The notes under the pieces: model-generated | The model's database searches: none | Told to the model about the DNA's origin: nothing | What the model saw: only the letters and a program-made list of their open reading frames with translations | Translations under genes and position numbers: made by a program | Origin: Spirochaetia bacterium | GTDB taxonomy: Bacteria > Spirochaetota > Spirochaetia > Treponematales > Treponemataceae | Length of the DNA: 51,008 nucleotides | Direction: 5' to 3' | Assembly (NCBI GenBank): GCA_022768865.1 | Contig: JALELH010000081.1 | Location: 1 to 51,008 of the forward strand | Shown here: positions 31,454-40,100 of the stretch, piece by piece | How the letters are laid out: each line of letters begins with the position of its first letter | Position numbering within the stretch: the stretch's first letter is position 1

Positions 31454-32380
31454 ATGAACCGTAAGTTTATTATTTCATTCTGCCTTATCTTCCTGTTTTT
31501 CTTTTTCAGTCCCTGTTTTAAATTTGCCTGTGCAGAGGATTATGACATACAGCAGTTTATTCCGGAAATAGAAGAACTTTCATCTTTAAACTTTCTTTTT
31601 GCGCAGTATCAGCAGGACGTTCAGAATGCCAATAAAAATTATTATAGGGAAAAAGAAAATGAACTTATTTTTTACAGATACAAGGCAAAAAATGATGAAA
31701 CCTTAATATCCATTGCTTCCAGGTGTTCCATAAGGCAGGATACCCTTGCAACAATCAATTCAATTTCAGAAAGCAAAGAAATTGTTGCAGGCAAAACACT
31801 GCTATTGCCATCCTGCGACGGCCTATATATACCATTAAAACCTGAAAATTATTTTGAACTTCTTCTTTCAAGTGAGCAGGCTGACAACATAAACGAACAG
31901 ACAATAAAAGTAAAAAACGGCACCAGGGAATTTTATTTTTTGCCGCAGAAAAAGTTCAGCATGTCTTTAAGGGCATATTTCTTAAATCCTGGAATGAGCA
32001 TGCCTTTAGAAAAAAGCGTTTTAACGTCTGCCTTCGGAATGAGGATAAGTCCTATCAGCGGAAAATGGAAAATGCACAAAGGAATTGATCTTGCAGCAGC
32101 CAGGGGTTCAAGAATTCTTGCCTGCAGGGAAGGCCTTGTAAAACTTGCAGCAAAGGGAAATCCGGTTTACGGCAATTATGTAGTATTAAAGCACCCCAAC
32201 GGAATGGAAAGCCTTTATGCCCACATGGATTTAATAAGTGTAGAAAAAAATCAGAAAGTAACTACAGGCCAGACTCTTGGAACTGTAGGCACAACGGGCT
32301 TAAGCACCGGTCCTCACCTTCATTTTGAAATAAGCCAGAATGGATCCCCCTTAAACCCCGAAAATTACCTGAAAAAATAG
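31454..32380 (+). CDS. LysM/M23-family metallopeptidase
   Basis: The 308-residue exported protein begins with a hydrophobic signal (SFCLIFLFFFFSPCFKFACA). A LysM-like domain lies near 72-118 (YRYKAKNDETLISIASRC), and an M23 (LytM/lysostaphin-type) domain fills the last ~130 residues. The zinc ligands are visible: H and D in MHKGIDLAA and the HxH of GPHLHFEI. Such enzymes cut peptidoglycan cross-bridges or, if inactive, regulate amidases at division. All ligands are present, so it is probably active. There is no clear ribosome-binding site before the ATG. Confidence 0.92.
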   Translation: MNRKFIISFCLIFLFFFFSPCFKFACAEDYDIQQFIPEIEELSSLNFLFAQYQQDVQNANKNYYREKENELIFYRYKAKNDETLISIASRCSIRQDTLATINSISESKEIVAGKTLLLPSCDGLYIPLKPENYFELLLSSEQADNINEQTIKVKNGTREFYFLPQKKFSMSLRAYFLNPGMSMPLEKSVLTSAFGMRISPISGKWKMHKGIDLAAARGSRILACREGLVKLAAKGNPVYGNYVVLKHPNGMESLYAHMDLISVEKNQKVTTGQTLGTVGTTGLSTGPHLHFEISQNGSPLNPENYLKK

Positions 32381-32446
32381 ATTTTGTAAAAAAAGTAATT
32401 ATTTTTCCGTCAATTTTCTTAAATTCAGCCTTTTAAACTAGTTTTC

Positions 32447-33484
32447 ATGGAATATAAATACTATACTCTAGATATGGCTAAAAGGGGTTCAGTAAAGAAA
32501 GTTTTAAAAAGTCTCATTGTTTATGGAAGCCTTATCCTTGCAACTTATGCCTTTGCTGAAAATTTCCGAACTCATTCAACACAAATAATAGAACTTGAAA
32601 ATACACTTGAAAAAAAATCTGCCGAAGCTTCCATCAATGACAGCATTGCCGTAAAACTTCCGGAAGATTCAACTTTCATTCAGGGAATAGAACTCAATAT
32701 AAAAGTTCCAAAAGTAATAACGGAATGGAGGGACTGTGTTGCATGGTCACTGTATTCTTCAATTTCTCCGGAACCTGAAGCAAAAAAAATTGATTACAGC
32801 GGCGTGCGTGCAGAAACAGGAACTTTTGAAAGCCTGAGCCTGACTGTTTTAGTTCCCCTTGAAAAAAACAATACAATAAAAAAAGACGTATATTCTTACA
32901 TGGCAGAGTTTTTAAACAGCAAGGAAGACGGTTTTATTTTTTTAAGATTCCAGCTTGTAATGAAAGGCGTAAGCAGTGAAATAATGGAATCTAAATTTAC
33001 AGTAACGGCAAAGCCTATTTTTATAGACAAGGGAATTGTTTCCCTTAAAACCTTAACTGAAGACGGAAACACGCCGGAATCTTATTCTGTATTTCTGGAC
33101 GGCAATCAGGTTGATGCAGAAAAGATTTCAGCAGGCGGAATCCTTACGGACACAGGCGAACATACATTAAACATCGTAAGCACCAGTTACCGCAATGAAA
33201 TGAGGACTATTACCGTTGAACAGGCAAAAATAACGGAAGTAGACCTTACACTGAGGGACGTAAAGCCGGTAATCAGAATTGCAGCACCAGAAAAGGCTAA
33301 GGTTTTCTTTGACTCAAAAGAATTTGAAGCACCAGTTGAACCATTCAGCACAACACAGGGCGATCACACTGTAAAGTTCCTTATAGGAGACTATGAAATC
33401 GTGCGTTCAGTTACGGTTTTCAACGGTAGGAATTACAACATTTCCATAGTAATGGAAGCACAGATTGAAGAAACTGAAGAATAA
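32447..33484 (+). CDS. Exported protein with PEGA-like C-terminus, function unknown
   Basis: The 345-residue protein has a basic N-terminus and one hydrophobic segment (VKKVLKSLIVYGSLILATYAFA), which ends like a signal peptide. The body is beta-rich. The last ~70 residues (AAPEKAKVFFDSKEFEAPVE, then GDHTVKFLIGDYEIVRSVTV) resemble PEGA-type beta-sandwich repeats of surface proteins. A start at the second ATG (32474) would give a more standard signal peptide. The gene follows the M23 peptidase with a 66-bp gap and may act with it in the envelope; no specific role is known. Confidence 0.75.
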   Translation: MEYKYYTLDMAKRGSVKKVLKSLIVYGSLILATYAFAENFRTHSTQIIELENTLEKKSAEASINDSIAVKLPEDSTFIQGIELNIKVPKVITEWRDCVAWSLYSSISPEPEAKKIDYSGVRAETGTFESLSLTVLVPLEKNNTIKKDVYSYMAEFLNSKEDGFIFLRFQLVMKGVSSEIMESKFTVTAKPIFIDKGIVSLKTLTEDGNTPESYSVFLDGNQVDAEKISAGGILTDTGEHTLNIVSTSYRNEMRTITVEQAKITEVDLTLRDVKPVIRIAAPEKAKVFFDSKEFEAPVEPFSTTQGDHTVKFLIGDYEIVRSVTVFNGRNYNISIVMEAQIEETEE

Positions 33485-33526
33485 AAAACATTCAAGATTT
33501 TCAGCATCGGCTCCGATATATAAACT

Positions 33527-33613
33527 ACCAGGTGTTTAATTTTATCCCCTCCCACCCATTAACACCTGGTTGTCAGTAATGGCATGGCCGGCGTAAAAAC
33601 CGGTCTTTTTTTT
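33527..33613 (+). ncRNA. Candidate small RNA with C-rich loop and terminator
   Basis: A perfect 10-bp stem, ACCAGGTGTT (33527-33536) and AACACCTGGT (33561-33570), displays a 24-base loop with CCCCTCCCACCC (33546-33557), complementary to Shine-Dalgarno sequences. A second hairpin, GGCCGG (33586-33591) with CCGGTC (33600-33605), followed by eight Ts, is a Rho-independent terminator. A TATATA/TATAAA box lies at 33517-33524, but no good -35 is visible. It may be an independent RNA, an RNA cut from the mRNA of the upstream gene, or only a double-hairpin terminator. The design, a C-rich loop plus terminator, is that of several antisense regulators of translation. Confidence 0.5.
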
Positions 33614-33651
33614 AACTTTCTTTTTTTCTGAAATTATTCTATTATTAAAGC

Positions 33652-33954
33652 ATGACAGAGAAAGAAAACAATGCTTCATCAGAAAAAGAAATGCGCGAAA
33701 TATGCAGCCTTATCGTAAAGTGCCAGAATCCGGATCTTGTATACAATTTTTTTGAATGCCTCTTTACAAAATCAGAAATGAAAGATTTTTCAAAAAGATG
33801 GAGCCTTGTAAAGGAACTTGTTGCAGGAACAACTCAAAGAGAAATTGCAAGAAAATATAACATTTCACTTTGCAACATTACACGCGGGAGCCGTGAATTA
33901 AAGAAAGAAGATTCAGCATTCAAAAAAATGCTTGCACTTCTTTCCGATGAATAA
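33652..33954 (+). CDS. TrpR-like (YerC/YecD family) DNA-binding protein
   Basis: The 100-residue, helical protein has the Trp repressor fold. The block FSKRWSLVKELVAGTTQREIARKYNI is followed by the recognition helix and NITRGSRELK, the TrpR/YerC signature (about 46-84). No trp genes are near, so it is not clear that it binds tryptophan; YerC-type proteins often lack that role. It has its own unit between the sRNA candidate and the convergent IMP cyclohydrolase gene, whose stop is 5 bp away. Confidence 0.88.
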   Translation: MTEKENNASSEKEMREICSLIVKCQNPDLVYNFFECLFTKSEMKDFSKRWSLVKELVAGTTQREIARKYNISLCNITRGSRELKKEDSAFKKMLALLSDE

Positions 33955-33958
33955 ATTA

Positions 33959-34669
33959 TTAATTGCGATTAACTATTCGGCTTTCGGCTTTTCCCGTTGC
34001 AATGTCAATGTAACGGACAAAAAGAGAAACCTTATTGTCTTTGTTCAGGCTGTTCCAGATTTTTTCCGTAAGTTCATCAATATTGCCCTTCAGTTCAACC
34101 AGTTCAGGCTCCCCTTCAAAACCTGGCAGAGGATTTCCGTTGCCCATGTAAGTATGGATGTAGCGGCCTGCACCTTCCTTTGGATTTGAATAGTTATAGG
34201 TATAGCGGTTGCATCTTAATCCATCGCCGTTATCGCTTTTTAAAATAGACATTTCAAAATCAAATTTACCGTCTTTAATTTTCATAAGTGCAGAAATGCG
34301 CGGTGTAAAGTTTGGTGCATCGTCTTCAAATTCACGGCTAAGAAGGGACTGTTCAAAAGTTTTACCTGCTTTAAGACCGTCGTTAATAGTATCAGTCTGG
34401 TCTCCGTTAGTTACAATCGTATTATTCCCTAAAACACGGACAGGCCAGTAAATAATAAGATGCGGGTCTACCATTTTTGATTCATCAAATGCCTGAGTGC
34501 GGAGCCCTTCCCCGTCCTTAACAAAAATACGGTTGCGGCTGTTTTCACTTCTGCCCATAATCCAGTATGCAGCAACGGCATATTTACCGTCTTCTGATTT
34601 ACCCACTACAATACCGCGTCCAGGATATTCATTTTCAGAAAGTGTCTTTTCAAGATTCTTAAGATTCAT
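33959..34669 (-). CDS. purO: PurO-like IMP cyclohydrolase
   Basis: The 236-residue protein matches the archaeal-type IMP cyclohydrolase family, which closes FAICAR to IMP, the last step of purine synthesis. Diagnostic blocks are NEYPGRGIVVGKSEDGKYAVAA near the start, IMGRSENSRNRIFV (about 38-51) and RYTYNYSNPKEGAGRYIHTYMG. Most bacteria use the bifunctional PurH, so the PurO type here is notable and might complement a PurH that lacks this domain or be an added copy. Its promoter region is divergent from the rod-like RNA candidate. Confidence 0.82.
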   Translation of the reverse strand: MNLKNLEKTLSENEYPGRGIVVGKSEDGKYAVAAYWIMGRSENSRNRIFVKDGEGLRTQAFDESKMVDPHLIIYWPVRVLGNNTIVTNGDQTDTINDGLKAGKTFEQSLLSREFEDDAPNFTPRISALMKIKDGKFDFEMSILKSDNGDGLRCNRYTYNYSNPKEGAGRYIHTYMGNGNPLPGFEGEPELVELKGNIDELTEKIWNSLNKDNKVSLFVRYIDIATGKAESRIVNRN

Positions 34670-34709
34670 ATTGTCTCCATAAAAATTACGCCAAACGTCA
34701 AGTTTAAGT

Positions 34710-34715
34710 TATAAT
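34710..34715 (+). promoter_or_regulatory. Exact TATAAT -10 box for the rod-like RNA
   Basis: TATAAT is six of six for the -10 consensus and predicts a start near 34722, just where the first stem of the hairpin RNA begins. The -35 (TTACGC, 34686-34691) is weak. Confidence 0.55.
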
Positions 34716-34721
34716 ATTTTT

Positions 34722-34829
34722 AGTACAAATAAACGCCGTAGGCAGGTTCAGGAATGAAAAAAAATCTGCACAAACGAAGTGCGGAAGCCTTTTTTTCAGG
34801 CCTGGTTCTGCCGAGAGGCGTTTATTTTT
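34722..34829 (+). ncRNA. Candidate rod-like structured RNA
   Basis: Almost the whole segment folds into one long hairpin. AAATAAACGCC (34727-34737) pairs with GGCGTTTATTT (34817-34827), GGCAGGTTCAGG (34741-34752) with CCTGGTTCTGCC (34801-34812, one mismatch), GAAAAAAA (34756-34763) with TTTTTTTC (34790-34797), and TCTGCAC (34765-34771) with GTGCGGA (34779-34785) around a 7-base loop. An exact TATAAT stands at the right distance upstream, and Ts end the outer stem. It does not carry the GGAAGCAG-type loop of SRP RNA nor the large central bubble of 6S RNA. It lies alone between two divergent genes and fills a 358-bp gene-free stretch with the next promoter. Confidence 0.55.
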
Positions 34830-34929
34830 CTATAAACATAATTTTTTCAACATAACCTTTGACCGAGTATTAATGTTGTAGAAGTCTATCATAAAAGGCA
34901 TAAAAAAATCTATGTAAATAGAAACCAAA

Positions 34930-34958
34930 TTGACACTGTAAAAAAGCAATGCTAAAAT
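34930..34958 (+). promoter_or_regulatory. Promoter of the PpiD/SurA-like foldase gene
   Basis: TTGACA (34930-34935) and TAAAAT (34953-34958) are 17 bp apart. The predicted leader is about 63 bases and has AAAAAGGA as ribosome-binding site before the ATG. Confidence 0.8.
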
Positions 34959-35027
34959 AGAAAAACTTTGAATTTTAAGTTCGGAGTTACAAAAAAACGA
35001 AAATATTAAAAAGGACGATTTTATTCC

Positions 35028-36545
35028 ATGAGCGAAGTAATCAATTTTCCAGAAAAGAAATCTAAAAAGGAAAATTCAAAAATTGGTGCAGTAATCATTC
35101 TTATTATTTCTGCCCTTGTTTTCCTGCCATTCGGAGCAAGTGCTATTTTTGAATCTTTCTTTCAGAAACGTAACGTCAGCACATTCGGATCATACGACGG
35201 TCATAAAATAACATATGAACCAGGTTCTAAATTCTACCAGGCTACTTCTAACATTGCACAAAGCTATCAGTCAGCAGGATACCAGGTTGACGACAAAATG
35301 TATTATTACATTCTTGCACAGGCTTTCAGGCAGACAATTCTTGACTATGCCCTTACAGGTGAAGTAAAAAAGTCCGGATATACAGTTTCCAAAGAAGCAG
35401 TTAACCGTGCAATTCTTCCGGCATTTACTGATGAAAACGGCAATTTTTCTCAGAGAATCTACAATCAGGTAAATCAGGCAGACATTGATAAGCTTAAGAA
35501 AAATGCAGAAGGCCAGCTTACCTATTCACGCTACATTGATGACGTTTTTGCAACAAGCGGTGTAAACGGACAGGAAAAAATAAGGCTTTACGGTGTTAAG
35601 CACAGCGAAGCAGAAAAAGCTTTCCTTGCAAAAATGGGAGAAGAAAAGCATTCCTTTGAAATTGCAGCCTTTAACACAGATGATTATCCGGAATCAGAAG
35701 CAGTAGAATACGGAAAAAATCATGCAGACAAGTTTGTAAAATACAATCTTTCCGTAATTACAGTTGATGAAGAATCAGAAGCAAAGTCTATCCTCAAGCA
35801 GATTAATGCCAATGAAATTACTTTTGAAGACGCATTAAGCGAAAAATCTCAGAAGTATTATTCAGATGCAGACGGAAAACTTTCTGGCGGATATACATTC
35901 CAGATTGAAAGTGCCATTGATAATTCCGATGACCTTAGCAAGATTACAGAACTTGGCACTGACACAATGAGCGGCATAATCAAAACAAAGCGCGGATATT
36001 CAATCTTTAAGGGAACAGCAGATAAAGTTGTTGCAGACTTTAGCGACGCTGAAACAATAAGGGTTGCACTTGCTTACATGAAGCAGGCAGAAAAAGGCCT
36101 TATTGAAGAATATTATACAAAACTTGCAGCAGACTTTACATCAGAAGCAGCAATTGCTTCCTTTGACAAGGCATGTGAAAAGTTCAATATTGAAAAGAAA
36201 GATGTTCTTGCTTTCCCTGTAAACTACGGAAATACAGACATGTATGCAAAGACTTCTGATGTTGCAGAAATTGCATCAATTGCTAACAATGCATCAGCAT
36301 ACAAAACCATGTTCTCTCTTAAAATGGATGAAATAAGTGCTCCATTTATTCTTGGAAACAAAGTAATTGTTGCTAAATGTTCAGGCATACAGAAAGATGA
36401 TGTTTCAAATGAAACAGATTCTATGGCATCTTCTGTTTACCAGGCAGACCAGACAGCAATGCAGAATACTGTAATGGCAAGCGACAAAGTTGTAGACAAA
36501 TTCTTTGCAACTTACCTTGACATGATGAGTGCAGGTAAAAAATAA
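35028..36545 (+). CDS. SurA/PpiD-like periplasmic foldase (parvulin type)
   Basis: The 505-residue protein has a short cytoplasmic start, one transmembrane anchor (IGAVIILIISALVFLPFGASAI, about 23-44) and a large extracytoplasmic part. A SurA-N-like helical region (about 75-190) surrounds a central PPIC/rotamase-like segment (NLSVITVDEESEAKSILKQI, then FEDALSEKSQKYYSDADGKL). This is the layout of PpiD, which helps newly exported proteins to fold. Catalytic parvulin residues are not clearly preserved, so it may be only a chaperone. It has its own TTGACA/TAAAAT promoter and is followed after 48 bp by the DUF115 gene. Confidence 0.82.
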   Translation: MSEVINFPEKKSKKENSKIGAVIILIISALVFLPFGASAIFESFFQKRNVSTFGSYDGHKITYEPGSKFYQATSNIAQSYQSAGYQVDDKMYYYILAQAFRQTILDYALTGEVKKSGYTVSKEAVNRAILPAFTDENGNFSQRIYNQVNQADIDKLKKNAEGQLTYSRYIDDVFATSGVNGQEKIRLYGVKHSEAEKAFLAKMGEEKHSFEIAAFNTDDYPESEAVEYGKNHADKFVKYNLSVITVDEESEAKSILKQINANEITFEDALSEKSQKYYSDADGKLSGGYTFQIESAIDNSDDLSKITELGTDTMSGIIKTKRGYSIFKGTADKVVADFSDAETIRVALAYMKQAEKGLIEEYYTKLAADFTSEAAIASFDKACEKFNIEKKDVLAFPVNYGNTDMYAKTSDVAEIASIANNASAYKTMFSLKMDEISAPFILGNKVIVAKCSGIQKDDVSNETDSMASSVYQADQTAMQNTVMASDKVVDKFFATYLDMMSAGKK

Positions 36546-36593
36546 ACTCCGGAATATAACTTGGAAACACAGATTCTGAAGGAAGAGCCCAGA

Positions 36594-38201
36594 ATGGTTA
36601 ACGCCAGTCAGGGCTCTTTGATTTTAAGCACAGTTGAATACAAAGGCCGCCTGCTCTACTCTAAATATAATCCTTCAAGGGCCATAACTTCTCTCATAGA
36701 AAAAACTGAAATCCTTAAAGGCACACTAGTTATTATATTTTCCCCTGCCCTATGGTATGGACTTAAAGAGCTTATAGAAAAACTTCCGGAAGACTGTGCC
36801 ATAATTGCCTTAGAAGCCGACGCTAATCTTGAAAAACTTGCCGCTGAAAAACTTAAGGAAACAGATTTTACAGATAAAGTTGAATTGCTTAACTTCAGAA
36901 ATTCAAAACTGATAGAAGACAAAATAAAAAAACTTCTTTCAACCGGTAAAATAAAACGCAGCCTTAGAATAGACTTTAGTGCCGGCATTCAGTTTAACAG
37001 GGAACTTTACGATTACACTGCATTAGCCATACAGGACATCATTGCCACTTTCTGGAAAAACAGGATTACCCTTGTAAAATTCGGGCGCCTTTATTCTAAA
37101 AACCTTATCTCAAACTTAAAAAAACTATCCGTTTCTTACCTGCTGGAAGATGTGAAAAAAACCGTAGAAAAACCACTGCTTGTTCTTGGAGCAGGAGAAG
37201 GACTCGATTCAATAAACTGGCAGCAGACAGACAGAAAAGCTTTTTTTATCATTGCCGTAGATGCCGCCATACAGCCACTTCTTGCAAGAAATATTATACC
37301 GGATGCGGTTGTTGCCATGGAAAGCCAGCAGGCAATAGAAAAGGTTTATACTGGGACACAGAATAAACTAAGGCAGCACAATACAGTTTTATTTGCAGAT
37401 TTATCTTCAAGAAAACAAATCATAGATTACCTGAACCTTAAAACAGTTTTTTTTGCTTCGCAGTATGCAGAAGAAATGTTTTTTGAAAATCTTTTGCACC
37501 ATGGATTGCTAAATAACTTTATTACTCCTATGGGATCAGTCGGGCTTGCAGCAGTTTACATTGCACTTAAACTAAGAAAAAATGAATCTGCAGAAATATA
37601 TACGGCAGGACTTGATTTCAGCTATTCCATCGGAGCAACCCATGCAAAAGGAACAATGGCACATAAAGGAAGGCTTACCGCAAGCAGCAGATTAAATCCT
37701 GCAGAAAATACAGATGCAGCCTTTGCAGCCGGTACAGAATTCATAACTTCTAAAACCGGAAAAAGGATAGTAACAACAAAAAACCTTTTTTCCTATGCCA
37801 GACAGTTTGTAAATCTTTTCAACGGTTATAAAAATATTTATGACTGTTCTTCTACAGGCATAAATTTAAATATTCCGCATAAAACAACAGAAAACATTAA
37901 GGCAGATTCTATATTAAAGGGAATTGATTTTCCTTTACAGACAGACAGCAGAAAAGAAAATGCAGACAGGTTTATAGAAGAAGAAAAAAAAGCCCTTGAA
38001 AGTGCAAAATCACTTTTAGCTTATGGAACGCAATCTGACTTTTACAACGGCAAAAATCTTGCAGAACAGATAGAAAAACTGCTTAAACCAAGGGAATATC
38101 TTTACCTGCATTTTCCAGACGGCTATTCCTATAAGGCAGATACATCTTTTTTAAAACGCACACGCGCAGAAATAGATTATTTCTTAAAGATGCTTAAATA
38201 G
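36594..38201 (+). CDS. DUF115/MptE-like (motility-associated factor type) protein
   Basis: The protein of about 535 residues belongs to the DUF115 (6-hydroxymethylpterin pyrophosphokinase MptE-like) family. The conserved core reads PLLVLGAGEGLDSINW, then FFIIAVDAAIQPLLARNIIPDAVVAMESQQ, and MGSVGLAAVYIALKL with GLDFSYSIGATHAKGT. Related Maf proteins modify flagellin with nonulosonic acids, so transfer of a sugar to flagellar protein is a fair guess. I prefer the ATG at 36594 (GGAAGAG upstream); a TTG at 36561 would add 11 residues. The start NASQGSLILSTVEYKGRLLYSKYNP is the small N-terminal block often seen in this family. Confidence 0.82.
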   Translation: MVNASQGSLILSTVEYKGRLLYSKYNPSRAITSLIEKTEILKGTLVIIFSPALWYGLKELIEKLPEDCAIIALEADANLEKLAAEKLKETDFTDKVELLNFRNSKLIEDKIKKLLSTGKIKRSLRIDFSAGIQFNRELYDYTALAIQDIIATFWKNRITLVKFGRLYSKNLISNLKKLSVSYLLEDVKKTVEKPLLVLGAGEGLDSINWQQTDRKAFFIIAVDAAIQPLLARNIIPDAVVAMESQQAIEKVYTGTQNKLRQHNTVLFADLSSRKQIIDYLNLKTVFFASQYAEEMFFENLLHHGLLNNFITPMGSVGLAAVYIALKLRKNESAEIYTAGLDFSYSIGATHAKGTMAHKGRLTASSRLNPAENTDAAFAAGTEFITSKTGKRIVTTKNLFSYARQFVNLFNGYKNIYDCSSTGINLNIPHKTTENIKADSILKGIDFPLQTDSRKENADRFIEEEKKALESAKSLLAYGTQSDFYNGKNLAEQIEKLLKPREYLYLHFPDGYSYKADTSFLKRTRAEIDYFLKMLK

Positions 38202-38207
38202 CCTTTA

Positions 38208-38243
38208 CAAGAATTGCTGTGCAATTCTTGAGGCGAAAGTTAC
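38208..38243. repeat. Hairpin with GGCGAAAGTTAC tail
   Basis: CAAGAATTGC (38208-38217) and GCAATTCTTG (38221-38230) form a perfect 10-bp stem with loop TGT, followed by AGGCGAAAGTTAC. The tail is the same as in the tandem repeats at 22817-22956, but the stem sequence is wholly different. It lies between the convergent ends of the DUF115 and lepA genes. Confidence 0.8.
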
Positions 38244-38279
38244 GCCATATAGCGGCTTCTAAAGAGCATTTACTTTAGC

Positions 38280-40085
38280 CTAGTTATCTTCTTTTTCCTT
38301 AAGCACGGCAAGGAAGGCACTCTGCGGAAGTTCTACATTGCCTGCCATAAGCATTCGCTTCTTTCCTGCCTTCTGCTTTTCAAGAAGCTTTCTTTTACGG
38401 GTAACATCACCGCCGTAACACTTGGCAAGAACATCCTTACGCACAGGGTTAACGGTTTCGCGTGCAATAATCTGGGCACCAATAGCACCCTGAATTGCAA
38501 CCTTAAACTGCTGGCGGCTTATTTCTCCTTTAAGGCGTTCGCAGACAACCTTTGCACGTTCAACGGCAGAAGGCCTGTAGCAAAGCTGAGCAAGGGCATC
38601 AACGGGCTTAGAGTTAATCAAAATATCAATCTTTATAAGGTCCGTAGGCCTGTAATCAATAACTTCATAATCAAAACTTGCATAACCTCGGCTGTAAGAC
38701 TTAAGCTTATCATAAAAATCAAAAAGAACTTCAGCAAGAGGCATTTCATAAATAAGTTCAACACGCTTTTCGTCCAGGTAACTCATGTTAGTCTGAACAC
38801 CGCGCTTCATGCGGCAAAGTTCCATAATGTTGCCAAGGAATTCTGTCGGTGTAATTATGGAAGCCCTGATATAGGGTTCCTGAGAAGAATTGATTTTTCC
38901 GTCAGGAAAGTCAGCAGGATTATCTACATACATTTCTTCCTTGCCTGCAGGGGTAATCTTATAGCGGACACTAGGTGCCGTAAAAATTACAATCTGATCA
39001 AAATCACGTTCCAGGCGTTCCTGAACAATTTCCAGATGAAGAAGACCCAAGAAACCGCAGCGGAAGCCGTTTCCTAAAGCAAGGGAATTGTCTTTTTCAT
39101 AAACAAGGGAAGCATCATTAAGCTTAAGTTTTTCCATGGCTTCCTTAAGTTCTTCATAATCGTTGGAATCAATAGGATAAATTGAAGAAAAGACAACAGG
39201 CTTAACTTCCTTAAAGCCTGCAAGGGGCTTTTCTGCAGGATTAGAAGCAAGGGTAATGGTATCACCGACTTTTACATCGCTGACGGTCTTAATGCCTGCA
39301 ATAATATAACCTACGTCTCCTGCTTCAAGAATACCTGTTTCTTCATAGTTGATTTTAAAAATACCGCACTTGTCTACTTTATATTCCGTATTACTGCTCA
39401 TAAAGCGGATAATATCGCCTGTCTTGACGGTTCCTTCCTTAACGCGGATATGAACAACAACGCCGCGGTATTCATCATAGTGGCAGTCAAAAATAAGAGC
39501 CTGCAGCGGAGCATTAACATCTCCCTGTGGCGGCGGAAGTTTTGTAACAATTGCTTCAAGAAGTTCGTCTACCCCCTGCCCTGTTTTAGCACTTACAAGC
39601 TGGGCATCTGCGCTGTCTAAACCTAAATCCTTGTCTATCTGCCTTTTAACGCTTTCAACGTCTGCACTGGCAAGGTCTATTTTATTAATAACCGGAACAA
39701 TTGTTAAATCCTGTTCCATGGCAAGATACATGTTGCTCATGGTCTGGCTTTCAACACCCTGTGTTGCATCAATTAAAAGAAGTGCACCTTCACAGGAAGC
39801 AATGGCACGGCTTACTTCGTAGGAAAAGTCTACGTGGCCCGGAGTATCAACAAAGTTAAGTTCATAGTCATGGCCGTCCTTTGCATGGTATGGAATGGTA
39901 ACTGCCTGGCTTTTAATAGTAATTCCGCGTTCACGCTCAATGTCCATGTTATCCAGAATCTGGTTCATCATCTGGCGGTCTTCAATAATCTTTGCATGCT
40001 GGATAAGCCTGTCTGCCAGAGTAGACTTTCCGTGGTCAATATGAGCCGTAATGCAGAAGTTTCTTTTATATTTTAAATCTTTCAT
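38280..40085 (-). CDS. lepA: Elongation factor 4 (LepA)
   Basis: LepA is a ribosomal GTPase related to EF-G that acts on stalled or maturing ribosomes. G-motifs are AHIDHGKSTLADRL, DTPGHVDFSYEVSRAI and NKIDLASADVE. The LepA-specific C-terminus is present (KCYGGDVTRKRKLLEKQKAGKKRM). At 601 residues the length is standard. It begins 15 bp after the protease gene's stop and may be cotranscribed with it. Confidence 0.98.
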   Translation of the reverse strand: MKDLKYKRNFCITAHIDHGKSTLADRLIQHAKIIEDRQMMNQILDNMDIERERGITIKSQAVTIPYHAKDGHDYELNFVDTPGHVDFSYEVSRAIASCEGALLLIDATQGVESQTMSNMYLAMEQDLTIVPVINKIDLASADVESVKRQIDKDLGLDSADAQLVSAKTGQGVDELLEAIVTKLPPPQGDVNAPLQALIFDCHYDEYRGVVVHIRVKEGTVKTGDIIRFMSSNTEYKVDKCGIFKINYEETGILEAGDVGYIIAGIKTVSDVKVGDTITLASNPAEKPLAGFKEVKPVVFSSIYPIDSNDYEELKEAMEKLKLNDASLVYEKDNSLALGNGFRCGFLGLLHLEIVQERLERDFDQIVIFTAPSVRYKITPAGKEEMYVDNPADFPDGKINSSQEPYIRASIITPTEFLGNIMELCRMKRGVQTNMSYLDEKRVELIYEMPLAEVLFDFYDKLKSYSRGYASFDYEVIDYRPTDLIKIDILINSKPVDALAQLCYRPSAVERAKVVCERLKGEISRQQFKVAIQGAIGAQIIARETVNPVRKDVLAKCYGGDVTRKRKLLEKQKAGKKRMLMAGNVELPQSAFLAVLKEKEDN

Positions 40086-40100
40086 CTTTATTCCTTTATG

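Noticed and set aside
34722..34829. SRP (4.5S) RNA or standard 6S RNA
   Set aside because: The terminal loop lacks the GGAAGCAG-type SRP motif and the rod lacks the large central bubble of 6S.
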